A stretch of 64,000 nt of DNA. Source: Paracoccus shandongensis (GTDB lineage: Bacteria > Pseudomonadota > Alphaproteobacteria > Rhodobacterales > Rhodobacteraceae). Every line of letters starts with the position of its first letter. Within the stretch, counting starts at the first letter, position 1. The notes beneath the pieces were generated by a model. The model saw nothing but the letters and a program-made list of their open reading frames with translations. It was not told the DNA's origin and did no database searches. Shown piece after piece: positions 37,170 to 45,858 of this stretch. The DNA is taken from NCBI RefSeq assembly GCF_017315735.1, contig NZ_JAFLRK010000005.1:1-64000 (forward strand). Direction: 5' to 3'. A program made the position numbers and the translations under genes.

Positions 37170-40100
37170 TCAGGCGGGTTGCGCCTTTCTTCTGCCCGCA
37201 AGCGCGACCGCCTTCAGCACGGCCACATAGAAGACCGGCACCAGGAAGATCCCGATGGCGGCGGATGAGGCCATGCCGCCCAGCACCCCGATCCCGATCG
37301 AGTTCTGCGCCCCCGCCCCCGCTCCGCTGGCTATGGCCAGCGGCAGCACCCCCAGCATGAAGGCGAAGGTGGTCATCAGGATAGGCCGCAGGCGCATCTT
37401 GGATGCCTCGATAGCGGCCTCCATCAACGGGCGGCCCTGGGCCACCAGCGATTGCGCGAATTCCACGATCAGGATGGCGTTGCGCGCGGCCAGGCCGATG
37501 GTCGTCAGCAAGCCCACCTTGAAATAGACATCGTTCGACTGGTCGAAGACCAGCGCGGCCGCCAGCGCCCCCAGGATGCCGATGGGCACGGTCAGCATCA
37601 CCGCCAGCGGCACCGTCCAGCTTTCATAAAGCGCGGCCAGCGCCAGGAAGACGACCAGCGCCGACAACGCGAACAGCACCGGCGCCTGGTTCCCGGACAG
37701 CCGTTCCTGATAGGACAGGCCCGTCCAGGCGGTGCCATAGCCGCCGGGCAGGTCGGCCACCATCTCCTCCATCGCCGTCATCGCCGCGCCGGACGACAGG
37801 CCCTGCGCCGCGGCCCCCGACAGTTCCAGCGCGCGCGTGCCGCCGTAACGGGCCAGCGCCTGCGGCTCCTGGTCCCAGACACGGGTGGTAAAGGCGCCGA
37901 AGTTCACCATGTCGCCGTCGGCGTTGCGGGCGAACCAGCGGTCGATGTCCTCGGGCTGCGAACGGGCATAAGCCTCGCCCTGGACGATCACGGGGCGCAG
38001 TTCCGTGCCCAGGGCAAAGTCGTTCACCTCGCGCCCCGAGAAGATCACCGACAGCATCGCGTTCACCTCGGAAATCGACAACCCGAAGGCCGCGGCCTTC
38101 TGCTGGTCGATGTCGAGGCGCAGCGAGGTCTCGAACGGCGCCTCGTTGCCGCGCAGGTTGGTGACGCGGCCGTCGGCCTGGGCGGTGGCGACCAGCTGGT
38201 CGGCGGCAGAGGACAGGGCCTCCTGCCCCCGGCCCGATTGATCCACCAGATACATCGAGAAGCCCGAGGACGCGCCCATCCCGGGGATCGAGGGCGGTTG
38301 CAGGAAGAAGGCCTGGCCCGCGCGGTTGTTCATGAAGAAATACCCGTTCGCCCGCGCCACCAGGGACGCCACGTCCAGCCCCGGCCGGTCCTCGTATTCG
38401 CGCAGCTTGGCGAACAGCATGGCGTTGTTCTGGCCCGATCCGCCGAAGCTGAAGCCCAGGACGGAAAAGGTCGATTCGACCGTGTCGGCCTCCTGGACGC
38501 GCAGGTATTCCTCGACCTTTTCGACCAGGGCCTTTGTCTGGGCGGTGGTCGATCCGTCGGGCGTCTCGATCATGACCATCATCACGCCCTGGTCTTCATC
38601 GGGCAGGAAGGATCCGGGCAGCTTGCCGTAAAGCGCGGCGACACCGAAGCCGATGGCGGCCAGGACGACCAGCATGCGGAACGGGCGACGCACCAGGCGC
38701 GCCACGACCGCGCCATAGCCGTTGGTCGCGCGGTCCAGGTTGCGGTTGAACCAGCGGGCGGGGGCGATGCCGCCGCCATGCTTGCGCGGGCGCAGAAGGC
38801 TGGCGCACATGGCGGGGGTCAGGATCACCGCGACGCCCAGCGACAGCACCATGGCGGTGATGATCGTCAAGGAAAACTGGCGATAGATCACCCCCGTCGC
38901 GCCCCCCATGAAGGCCATGGGCAGGAAGACCGCCGACAGCACCATGACGATGCCGACCAGGGCCGAGGTGATCTCGTCCATGCTTTTTTGCGTCGCCTCG
39001 ACAGGGCCGAGGCCCTCCTCCTCCATCACCCGCTCGACGTTTTCCACCACGACGATGGCGTCGTCGACCAGCAACCCGATGGCCAGGACCAGCGCGAACA
39101 TGGTCAGCGTGTTGATGGAAAAGCCCGCCGCCGCCAGCACGCCGAAGGTGCCCAGCAACACGACCGGGATGGCGATCACCGGGATGATGGTGGCGCGCCA
39201 GCTTTGCAGGAAGGCCAGGATCACCAGGAAGACCAGCACCACGGCTTCCCCCAGGGTCTTGTAGACCTGGTGGATCGACTTTTCCACAAAGGGCGAGGTA
39301 TCATAGGGATAGGCGACCTCGACCCCCTGCGGCAGAGAGGGGGCGATGCCCGCGATCACCTCTCGCACGGCATGGGCGGTGTCCACGGCATTGGCGCCGG
39401 TGGCCAGGTTCACGCCAAAGCCCGCCGCCGGGTTGCCGTTGTATCGCGCGGCCCCGCCATAGGATTCCTGGCCGACCTCGATCCGCGCCACGTCGCCCAG
39501 AAAGACCGTCGATCCGTCCGGGTCCACGCGCAAAAGGATCCGCTCGAACTCCTGCACGGACGAAAACTGCGACTGCGCCGACAGGGTCAGGGTCAGGCGC
39601 TGGCCCTCGGCCGATGGTTCGGCGCCCAGGTCGCCCACGGTGACGTTGGTGTTCTGTTCGGACACGGCGGCGGTCACGTCGGCGGGCGTGACCCCGTATT
39701 GCGCCATCTTCATCGGATCCAGCCAGATGCGCATGGCATAGCCCGACCCGAAGGTGTTGATGGATCCGACGCCGGGGGTGCGCTTGACCGGATCCTCGAT
39801 CATCTGGGACACCAGATCGCCCAGCTGGACCGAGGAATGGCTGCCGTCGCTGCTGGTCAGCGCCCCCACCAGCAGGATCGAGGAGGTCGAGCGCGAGACG
39901 TTCACGCCCTGTTGCTGCACGATGTCGGGCAGTTGCGACGTGACCAGTTGCAGCTTGTTCTGGACCTGCACCTGCGCGATGTCGGGATCGACCGTGTCGT
40001 CGAAGGTCAGCGACACGGATGCAGACCCCGGCGTGGAATTCGAGGTCATGTAGATCAGCCCGTCGATCCCGGTCATCGCGTCCTCGATGACGGTGGTGAC

Positions 40101-40280
40101 GGAATTTTCCACGATCTCGGCCGAGGCGCCGGTATAGGTGGCGCTGATGCGCACGGTGGTGGGGGCGATCTGAGGATATTGCTCGATTGCCAGGGATTGC
40201 AGGCCAAGGGCGCCGACCAGCATGGTCACGAAGGCCAGAACCCAGGCAAAGACGGGGCGGTGGATGAAGAAGCGCGCCAT
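37170..40280 (-). CDS. RND multidrug efflux permease (HAE1 family)
   Basis: An AcrB-like inner-membrane proton/drug antiporter of 1036 residues. It starts MARFFIHRPVFAWVLAFV, has the proton-relay Asp pair in LAIGLLVDDAIVVVENVERVM in TM4, large porter domains after TM1 and TM7, and 12 expected helices. It follows its membrane fusion protein gene by five bases on the same strand. No TolC-like gene is adjacent, so it must use an outer-membrane channel encoded elsewhere. A divergent TetR gene probably represses it. Confidence 0.94.
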   Translation of the reverse strand: MARFFIHRPVFAWVLAFVTMLVGALGLQSLAIEQYPQIAPTTVRISATYTGASAEIVENSVTTVIEDAMTGIDGLIYMTSNSTPGSASVSLTFDDTVDPDIAQVQVQNKLQLVTSQLPDIVQQQGVNVSRSTSSILLVGALTSSDGSHSSVQLGDLVSQMIEDPVKRTPGVGSINTFGSGYAMRIWLDPMKMAQYGVTPADVTAAVSEQNTNVTVGDLGAEPSAEGQRLTLTLSAQSQFSSVQEFERILLRVDPDGSTVFLGDVARIEVGQESYGGAARYNGNPAAGFGVNLATGANAVDTAHAVREVIAGIAPSLPQGVEVAYPYDTSPFVEKSIHQVYKTLGEAVVLVFLVILAFLQSWRATIIPVIAIPVVLLGTFGVLAAAGFSINTLTMFALVLAIGLLVDDAIVVVENVERVMEEEGLGPVEATQKSMDEITSALVGIVMVLSAVFLPMAFMGGATGVIYRQFSLTIITAMVLSLGVAVILTPAMCASLLRPRKHGGGIAPARWFNRNLDRATNGYGAVVARLVRRPFRMLVVLAAIGFGVAALYGKLPGSFLPDEDQGVMMVMIETPDGSTTAQTKALVEKVEEYLRVQEADTVESTFSVLGFSFGGSGQNNAMLFAKLREYEDRPGLDVASLVARANGYFFMNNRAGQAFFLQPPSIPGMGASSGFSMYLVDQSGRGQEALSSAADQLVATAQADGRVTNLRGNEAPFETSLRLDIDQQKAAAFGLSISEVNAMLSVIFSGREVNDFALGTELRPVIVQGEAYARSQPEDIDRWFARNADGDMVNFGAFTTRVWDQEPQALARYGGTRALELSGAAAQGLSSGAAMTAMEEMVADLPGGYGTAWTGLSYQERLSGNQAPVLFALSALVVFLALAALYESWTVPLAVMLTVPIGILGALAAALVFDQSNDVYFKVGLLTTIGLAARNAILIVEFAQSLVAQGRPLMEAAIEASKMRLRPILMTTFAFMLGVLPLAIASGAGAGAQNSIGIGVLGGMASSAAIGIFLVPVFYVAVLKAVALAGRRKAQPA

Positions 40281-40285
40281 GGGGG

Positions 40286-41473
40286 TTACTCCGCCGCCGG
40301 GGCGGGTTGGGCGTCCGCCGGGGCGGGTTGGGCCGCCTGGTCCTGCACGACGCCGTTTTCGTCCACCGTGACGGGCACGGTCGTCACGGCCGCCCCCTCG
40401 GTCAGGGCGGACAGGTTGTCCACGGCCAGCAGGTCGCCCGGCTCCAGACCGGCGGTGACGATCCAGTGGTGCTGGTAGGTGCCGTTGTCGGTCAGGTCCA
40501 CCTGCACGGCCTTGCCGTCGCGCACGACCCAGGCCGACAACTGGCCCGTCCTGTCGCGGGTGGCGGCGTTCTGCGTGACCAGGAAGCCCTGCGTGGTGCC
40601 CAGGTTGATCTGGCCGCGCAGGAACATGCCCGGCAGGATCAGCCGGCGCGGGTTGTCGAAGCGGAACCGCGTGTCCACTGCCCCGGTCGAGGTCGAGACG
40701 GTGAAGCCCGGCGCGACCAGTTCCCCGGTGGCGGCATAGGTTTCGCCGGTTTCCAGGGTCAGCGTGGCCTCGATCTTCTCGGTCAGTTGCAGGCGGCCCG
40801 CGCTGATGTCCTCGCGCAGCGACAGCATCCGGGCCGAGGGTTCGTACATGTCCACCTCGATCGGATCAAGGCGCGTGACGGTTGCCAGGGCGTCGGCCTG
40901 GTTCGCCGTGACCAGATCGCCCACCGACACCTGGGCCACGCTGGCCATGCCCTCGATGGGGCTGGTGACGGTGGTCCAGTCCAGTTCGGCCTGGGCCAGG
41001 GTCCGCGCGGCCTCGGCCCCCTGCAAAGCCGCCTGCGCCTGTTCCAGCGCGGCGCGCGATGCGTCCACCTGCGCCTGCGTGGTGCCCGATCCCAGCAGGC
41101 GTTCGGTCCGGCTGAAGGATGTCTCGGCCTCGGTCAGCGCCGCGCGGGCCGACAGGACCTGCGCCTCGGCGCTGGTCAGGTTCGCCCGGTAGGTGGTCGG
41201 GTCGATGCGGAACATGGGCGCGCCCGCCTCCAGCGCGGTGCCGGGTTCATACAGGATCTCGGTGACCAGCCCGCCCACGCGGGGCCGGATCGCGGCATCG
41301 GCCTGGGCCACGGCCCGGCCGGGCAGCGTCACGATGCGCGGCACCGCCTGGGGCTGGACGGCGACCACGCCCACCTTGGGCGGCGGCATCTGGCCGTCCT
41401 GCGCATGGCCCGGCAGGGCGAGGCTCCACAGCGCCAGCAGGGAAAGGCAGGCAAGGGGGCGAATGCGGGACAT
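40286..41473 (-). CDS. RND efflux periplasmic adaptor (membrane fusion protein)
   Basis: A 395-residue AcrA-like adaptor: signal sequence ending PGHAQ, barrel-sandwich halves (AAIRPRVGGLVTEILYEPGTALEAG), an alpha-hairpin coiled coil of about residues 95-165 (rich in Ala, Gln, Glu), and a beta-barrel region. The usual lipobox Cys is absent. I start at the ATG at 41473 (MSRIRPLACLS), preceded by AAAGGA; the frame opens further upstream into the promoter. First gene of the efflux operon. Confidence 0.92.
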   Translation of the reverse strand: MSRIRPLACLSLLALWSLALPGHAQDGQMPPPKVGVVAVQPQAVPRIVTLPGRAVAQADAAIRPRVGGLVTEILYEPGTALEAGAPMFRIDPTTYRANLTSAEAQVLSARAALTEAETSFSRTERLLGSGTTQAQVDASRAALEQAQAALQGAEAARTLAQAELDWTTVTSPIEGMASVAQVSVGDLVTANQADALATVTRLDPIEVDMYEPSARMLSLREDISAGRLQLTEKIEATLTLETGETYAATGELVAPGFTVSTSTGAVDTRFRFDNPRRLILPGMFLRGQINLGTTQGFLVTQNAATRDRTGQLSAWVVRDGKAVQVDLTDNGTYQHHWIVTAGLEPGDLLAVDNLSALTEGAAVTTVPVTVDENGVVQDQAAQPAPADAQPAPAAE

Positions 41474-41535
41474 CGGGCGATTCCTTTGAACGGGGCGCCA
41501 GGACAATGGCGGTTGCGCGCCTTGTTGCACATTAA

Positions 41536-41548
41536 TGCACACTGTGCA
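41536..41548. promoter_or_regulatory. Probable TetR operator between efflux operon and tetR
   Basis: TGCACA, one base, TGTGCA: a perfect palindrome, flanked by an outer TTGCAC (41525-41530) and GTGCAA (41544-41549) pair. It lies in the 112-base divergent gap, 38 bases before the TetR start and 63 before the adaptor start. Confidence 0.65.
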
Positions 41549-41585
41549 ATATTTGCCTGACATGAATGATTGGAAGGGACAGCAC

Positions 41586-42179
41586 ATGGCCGTGAAGCCA
41601 ACGCTTCGGGATCGCAGAAGGGTTCAAACCGCGCGCGAGATCCAGCGGGCGGCGCTGTCCCTGGCACTGCGGCACGGCCATGACGCCGTCACGACCGAGA
41701 TGATCGCGGCCGAGGCCGGGATCAGCCAGCGGACCTTCTTCAACTATTACCTGAACAAGGACGCGGCCATCGTGGGCGAGGCGCCCTGTTTCGACGACGG
41801 CACGGTGGCCTGGTTCCGCGCCTCGTCCGGGCCGCTGCTGGCCGACCTGCTGCAGGCGCTGCGGCGGCTGCTGAACGGCGGCGAGCTGGACCGGGGCACC
41901 TCGCAGTTGATCGACCGGCTGCTGGACACGGCGCCGGAGCTTTTGCCGATCTTCTATGGCTCGCTCAGGCGCCTGCGCGACCAGATCGCGGACCTGGCCG
42001 TGACAAGGATCGGCGCGGACGCGCGTCCCGACGCGGAACTGCTGGCCGAGGCGATCTCTCACGCCCTGGGCGACACCTTCCGCATCTGGGCCAATGACGA
42101 GGCGATGTCGGCGGACAGCATCGTCGATGTCGCCGGCGCCAAGCTGCAGGTGCTGCGCGGCTATCTGGCGCAGGTCTAG
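41586..42179 (+). CDS. TetR family regulator of the RND efflux pair
   Basis: 197 residues with an N-terminal TetR HTH (TAREIQRAALSLALRHGHDAVTTEMIAAEAGISQRTFFNYYLNKDAAI) and a C-terminal helical ligand domain. I start at the ATG at 41586 (MAVKPTLRDRRRV), six bases after GGAAGGGA, in preference to upstream ATGs at 41535 and 41562, the first of which would sit on the operator. Divergent placement implies it represses the efflux genes and itself. Its 3' end overlaps the convergent FAD gene by four bases. Confidence 0.9.
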   Translation: MAVKPTLRDRRRVQTAREIQRAALSLALRHGHDAVTTEMIAAEAGISQRTFFNYYLNKDAAIVGEAPCFDDGTVAWFRASSGPLLADLLQALRRLLNGGELDRGTSQLIDRLLDTAPELLPIFYGSLRRLRDQIADLAVTRIGADARPDAELLAEAISHALGDTFRIWANDEAMSADSIVDVAGAKLQVLRGYLAQV

Positions 42180-43576
42180 GCGGGGGCAGAGGCCGCGATC
42201 AGCCGCCGGGCCAGATGCGCGGCCTGGTCGCGGATGTCGGGAATGGCGGTGATTTCCCAGAAGGCCGCCCGGGACGGCGGGCCGATGGCGAAGATGCGGC
42301 CCGACGGGCTGCCCCCCGCGTCGATGACGGCGGCATCCGGGCTGACATCCAGCCCAAGGCGCAAGGGGTCAATGCGGGCCTGTCCGCCCTTCAGCAGGCT
42401 TGCCACCACGGGCGTGGCGTTGCGTTCGGGATCGCGGCGGATGCCCCGGCAGTCGATGATGCGCGCGCATGGGACGCGCTGTTCCACCCGGCTGCCGCGA
42501 CATCGGATCACGGCCTGCAACGGGCCATCGGCATGGCGTTCGGCCCCCAGAAAGGCGGCGGCCAAAAGGCGCATCCGCCCGGTTTCCATCGCGGCGCGGA
42601 TCGGGGCCGCGCTTTCAGGCGGCAAGCGGTGGCGGTGAACCTCCCACCAGGACGCCGCATGGCGCAGGAAGCGGGCGCGTTCCCCCTGGGGCAGCGCCTG
42701 CCAGATCGCGCGGATATGCGGGCGCACCCCGTCCATCGCGTCGCGCCAGGTGCCGCCCGCGTCCTCGGCCTGGCGGGCAAGGGCGCGCAGCCAGGCCATC
42801 AGGCGGCTGACCGGCGCGCCCAGCGGGATGCCGGCGACCGCCACGGCCAAAGGCCGCGTCACGGCATGGACGCGCGGCAGTTGCGCGCGGCGCGACACCA
42901 CCAGGATCTCGCCCCGGTGGCCGCGCCGCAACAGGCTGAGCGCCTGGTCCACCATGGACAGGCCCGATCCCACGATCACCACCCGGTCGTCGCGGCCGGG
43001 CGGAACCGCCTGTTCCCAGGATCCCTGCACCAGTCCGGCGGGGTCGGGTTCGGGCAGCGCGTGGCCCGTCGCCAGCACCGCCATGTCGGCGCGGATGCTT
43101 GTGCCGTCGGACAGATGGGCGGTCACGCCCGCCCCCTCCTCGGCCAGGCCCAGGCAGATGTCGCGCAGACAGCGCAGGCGGCGGGGTCCATCGCCGCGCG
43201 ACCAGGGCGCGATCAGGCTGGCCATGTAGGCGCCATAGGTGGACCGGCTGACGAAGCGGTCGCCCGGATCTCCCCTGGATGCGATCCCTTGGGCGGCCAG
43301 CCAGTCGCAGAAATGCCGGGGCTGGTCGGGAAAGGCGCTCATGCTGATGGCGCGGGTGTTCAGCAGGTGGTCGGGATCCTTGGTCGAATAGGCGATGCCG
43401 CAGCCCAGCATGTGCCGCCCCTCGATGATCGTGACCCGGGTCTGGCCGTTTGGATCGCGCAGCAGATGGGCCGCCATCAACACGCCGCTGGCGCCGCCGC
43501 CGATGACGACGACATGGGGACCGTCACTATGCGCCAGCGGGGCCAGGGGGGCCGTCAGGATCGGGTCAAGGGTCAT
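42176..43576 (-). CDS. FAD/NAD(P)-binding oxidoreductase (NAD_binding_9 type)
   Basis: The N-terminal dinucleotide fold HVVVIGGGASGVLMAAHLLRD (residues about 21-41) and a second glycine loop, RVVIVGSGLSMVDQALSL, near residue 195 mark an FAD- and NAD(P)H-binding monooxygenase-like protein. The segment GCGIAYSTKDPDHLLNTRA is typical of the NAD_binding_9 group (HpaO/YdhS-like). It has 466 residues and no signal peptide; substrate unknown. It is third in a minus-strand operon after an alpha/beta hydrolase and a short membrane protein. Confidence 0.83.
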   Translation of the reverse strand: MTLDPILTAPLAPLAHSDGPHVVVIGGGASGVLMAAHLLRDPNGQTRVTIIEGRHMLGCGIAYSTKDPDHLLNTRAISMSAFPDQPRHFCDWLAAQGIASRGDPGDRFVSRSTYGAYMASLIAPWSRGDGPRRLRCLRDICLGLAEEGAGVTAHLSDGTSIRADMAVLATGHALPEPDPAGLVQGSWEQAVPPGRDDRVVIVGSGLSMVDQALSLLRRGHRGEILVVSRRAQLPRVHAVTRPLAVAVAGIPLGAPVSRLMAWLRALARQAEDAGGTWRDAMDGVRPHIRAIWQALPQGERARFLRHAASWWEVHRHRLPPESAAPIRAAMETGRMRLLAAAFLGAERHADGPLQAVIRCRGSRVEQRVPCARIIDCRGIRRDPERNATPVVASLLKGGQARIDPLRLGLDVSPDAAVIDAGGSPSGRIFAIGPPSRAAFWEITAIPDIRDQAAHLARRLIAASAPA

Positions 43577-43595
43577 GGCGCACCTCGCGCGGGGT

Positions 43596-43817
43596 TCAGA
43601 ACAGCGTGGTTGCCAACAGGGACAAGACCGACAGGTTGGCGGCGATCAGGATCGCGCGGGCGGCGCGGCCGGTGTCATGGGTGGCCGTGGCACCGCGTTC
43701 GGCGCGGCGCAGGTGCAGTTCGGTCTGGATGTCGAACATGTAGGGCACTCCGAAATCGATGATGGGGGCGGGATCGGGGTCGGCGTGGCGGGGGACGCTG
43801 CGGGCGGGCATCATCAT
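43596..43817 (-). CDS. Short membrane-anchored protein, 73 residues
   Basis: Starts at the first of three adjacent ATGs (43817), overlapping the hydrolase stop by four bases; 43814 and 43811 are alternatives. The N-terminal half is soluble (PIIDFGVPYMFDIQTELHLRR) and the C-terminus is one hydrophobic helix (AILIAANLSVLSLLATTLF), so it is a tail-anchored protein. I do not recognise it. Its place inside the operon, 19 bases before the FAD gene, supports it being real. Confidence 0.65.
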   Translation of the reverse strand: MMMPARSVPRHADPDPAPIIDFGVPYMFDIQTELHLRRAERGATATHDTGRAARAILIAANLSVLSLLATTLF

Positions 43818-44419
43818 GCCCCCGGCAGGCGCGCCCGGACCGGGGCCGCCTGCCCGAACCACCGCCGCAGGACTGAGGGGCGCTCGGTCTGTTCCAGCAG
43901 GCGGTCGCGGATCACCTTGCCGCCGGGCCAGGGGCCAAAGCCCGAGGCCACGTTGATGTGACCCGCGTGGCCCAGGTCCACCAGGTCGGCACCAAGCGCA
44001 TCGGCCAGATCCCGGCTGCGGTTGAAGGCCATCCAGGGATCGTTGCGGCTGGCGACCAGCACCGTGGGCACCTCTGCGGCCACCTCGGGCAGCGGGCCGA
44101 ATCGGCGGATGCGGTGGCATTCCTGGGTCGCGGACATCGGATCGGCGGGGGCGACCAGCATGGCCCCGCGCACCTTCAGCCCCGACCAGCGGGCCAGCAT
44201 CTGCGCGATCAGCACCGAGCCCAGCGAATGGCCGACCAGGATGCTGCCCGGGTGGCGCAGGATCATCACGGCCAGCGCGGCCTCCCAGGCCTCGCGGACG
44301 GGGCGGCGGGGGTCGGGCAGATCGACGATCATCGCGTTGGGATCGGTGCGCGCCCACCAGTCCTGCCAATGGGGCGCGGACGATCCGTCAAGGCCGGGAA
44401 CGATCAGGGTCTTGGACAT
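43814..44419 (-). CDS. RBBP9/YdeN-type alpha/beta hydrolase
   Basis: A 201-residue small serine hydrolase: TLIVPGLDGSSAPHWQDWW at the N-terminus, nucleophile motif LVGHSLGSVL, the acid in VASRNDPWM and His in LGHAGHINVASGFG, as in YdeN/RBBP9. The start ATG at 44419 has GGAAGGAA upstream; an earlier in-frame ATG would overlap the promoter. First of three co-transcribed genes. Substrate unknown. Confidence 0.86.
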   Translation of the reverse strand: MSKTLIVPGLDGSSAPHWQDWWARTDPNAMIVDLPDPRRPVREAWEAALAVMILRHPGSILVGHSLGSVLIAQMLARWSGLKVRGAMLVAPADPMSATQECHRIRRFGPLPEVAAEVPTVLVASRNDPWMAFNRSRDLADALGADLVDLGHAGHINVASGFGPWPGGKVIRDRLLEQTERPSVLRRWFGQAAPVRARLPGA

Positions 44420-44450
44420 CGGTGCGATTCCTTCCGCTCTATTCCACATT

Positions 44451-44473
44451 ATCACTACATAGTTTGTCGTGAT
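44451..44473 (-). promoter_or_regulatory. Promoter with overlapping operator for the hydrolase operon
   Basis: On the minus strand GATAAT (44453-44448) is a good -10 box. Overlapping it is an inverted repeat ATCACTACA (44451-44459) / TGTCGTGAT (44465-44473) with one mismatch. A regulator bound here would block the promoter. A looser ATCAC/GTGAT pair lies upstream of the neighbouring Lrp gene. Confidence 0.5.
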
Positions 44474-44514
44474 TTGGTTCCCAAAGATCCCCTTCCAAAG
44501 AGAACGAGGATCTC

Positions 44515-44988
44515 TCAGCGGTCGCGGGTATTGACGGGATAGGCGGTGGTATAGCGCAGCCGCTCCATCGCGAAATGCGAGGTCAGGTTCTTGATCGGCA
44601 CCGCATCCGTCAGGCGGCGGTAGAAGTCGTCATAGGCCGCCATGTCGGGCACGGCCACGCGCAGCAGGTAGTCCATTTCCCCCGCCATGCGATAGGCCTC
44701 CATGACCTCGGGGAACTTGCCTATGGCGGCCAGGAAGGCGTCGCGCCAGCCGGCGCCGTGGTCGGATGCCTCGATCCCCACGAAGACGGTCAGGCCCAGG
44801 CCAAGCTGCGCCGGGTCGGCCAGGGCCACGCGCCCGGTCAGCACGCCCGACGATTCCAGCTTCTGGATGCGCTTCCAGCAGGGGGTCTGCGACAGGCCCA
44901 CGCGGTCGGCGATCTGCGCGATCGGCTGGGTCGCGTCCTCCATCAGGGCGGCGATGATCTTGCGGTCGATGAGATCCAGGCTGTTCAT
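44515..44988 (-). CDS. Lrp/AsnC family transcriptional regulator
   Basis: 157 residues, HTH (LDLIDRKIIAALMEDATQPIAQIADRVGLSQTPCWKRIQKLE) then RAM domain (FPEVMEAYRMAGEMDYLLRVAVPD). The TPCWKRIQ recognition helix is typical of Lrp proteins of this group. The ATG at 44988 is preceded by AAAGGAACGACG, so I do not use the longer frame. It is upstream of and co-directional with the hydrolase operon, 95 bases away, and may control it, which is inference. Confidence 0.9.
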   Translation of the reverse strand: MNSLDLIDRKIIAALMEDATQPIAQIADRVGLSQTPCWKRIQKLESSGVLTGRVALADPAQLGLGLTVFVGIEASDHGAGWRDAFLAAIGKFPEVMEAYRMAGEMDYLLRVAVPDMAAYDDFYRRLTDAVPIKNLTSHFAMERLRYTTAYPVNTRDR

Positions 44989-45032
44989 GCGTCGTTCCTT
45001 TGGCAGCATCGTGATGCGCAGGGTGCCACAAA

Positions 45033-45055
45033 AATCACAAATGTCTAGCGTGATT
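45033..45055. promoter_or_regulatory. Inverted repeat upstream of the Lrp gene
   Basis: AATCAC (45033-45038) and GTGATT (45050-45055) with 11 bases between, in an AT-rich stretch 45 bases upstream of the Lrp start. A similar ATCAC/GTGAT arrangement is at 44451-44473. Possible autoregulatory site. Confidence 0.4.
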
Positions 45056-45135
45056 GTCGTATATTTGGAATGGACATGGGCGGTGCTGTCCGCCGCGGCA
45101 AAAAACCCTGTCGGCGGCAGGTCTTGCCGAAATCT

Positions 45136-45148
45136 CGACCTTGAGTCG
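45136..45148 (+). promoter_or_regulatory. Short palindrome upstream of rrf2
   Basis: CGAC, CTTGA, GTCG, 26 bases before the Rrf2 start. It is placed where an autoregulatory operator would be, but the arms are short. Confidence 0.3.
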
Positions 45149-45174
45149 GGTTTTTTCCCGCCGTAGGGTGGGCC

Positions 45175-45627
45175 ATGATCACGCAAAAGATGAAATACGC
45201 GCTCAAGGCGATGCTGGTGCTGGGCGACGAGGCCGCCCAGCCGGTCCCCGAGGCCCTGACCATCGAAAAGATCGCTCGCCGGTCGGACACGCCCAAGCGG
45301 TTCCTGGAACAGATCCTGCTGGAGCTGCGCAACGCGGGCATGGTCAGTTCGATCCGCGGGCGGTCGGGCGGCTATCTGCTGATCAAGCGGCCCGGCGACA
45401 TTTCCATATCGGAACTTCTGCGCCTGATCGACGGGCCCATCGCCCCCCTGCCCTGCCTGTCGCGCCGCGCCTATCAACGCTGCGAGGATTGCCGGGACGA
45501 GGCGTCCTGCCGCATCCGCAAGGTCTTTGCCGAGATCTTCTGGTCCTACCTGATCCTGATCGAATCGCTGACGCTGGAGGACATGCTGCGGTCCGAACAG
45601 GTGGCGGACCAGGTGATCGGGGCATAA
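45175..45627 (+). CDS. Rrf2 family transcriptional regulator with four cysteines
   Basis: 150 residues: an N-terminal winged HTH (KMKYALKAMLVLGDEA; TPKRFLEQILLELRNAGMVSSIRGRSGGY) and the C-terminal cysteine region. Cysteines at 94, 103, 106 and 112 (PCLSRRAYQRCEDCRDEASC) exceed the three of IscR and could hold an Fe-S cluster or sense redox. It is monocistronic, followed by a MITE-like repeat. Its regulon cannot be told from the neighbours. Confidence 0.87.
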   Translation: MITQKMKYALKAMLVLGDEAAQPVPEALTIEKIARRSDTPKRFLEQILLELRNAGMVSSIRGRSGGYLLIKRPGDISISELLRLIDGPIAPLPCLSRRAYQRCEDCRDEASCRIRKVFAEIFWSYLILIESLTLEDMLRSEQVADQVIGA

Positions 45628-45634
45628 GGTTGCA

Positions 45635-45843
45635 GGGCGGGACAAGGAAATGCACCGCATTTCCCCCGCCCTTTGTGTGAAGGCGCAATCAAAGACGGTG
45701 AAGCAAAAGACCACGAGAGGCCAGCGCCCGCCTCGGGGGGCGTGAAGCGCCCGCCGAGGGCGGGGCGGGCGCTGGCCGGGCCCTTGAGGCCCGGCGGTTC
45801 AGGTCGATAGGGCATCATGTGGCGAAGGCAATGGCCTTCGCCA
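45635..45843 (+). repeat. MITE-like intergenic element, copy 3 (full length)
   Basis: Same order of parts as copy 1 on the other strand: GGGCGGGACAAGGAAATGC with GCATTTCCCCCGCCC, a long palindrome with arms GGCCAGCGCCCG and CGGGCGCTGGCC, CGGCGGTTC, then TGGCGAAGG/CCTTCGCCA. It fills the gap between rrf2 and rluA. Confidence 0.8.
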
Positions 45844-45858
45844 GCCGGAACGCATCGT

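Noticed and set aside
37452..40478. Plus-strand frame of 1008 codons over the RND permease
   Set aside because: Antisense shadow rich in His, Gln, Gly and Arg without domains; the minus-strand permease is unambiguous.
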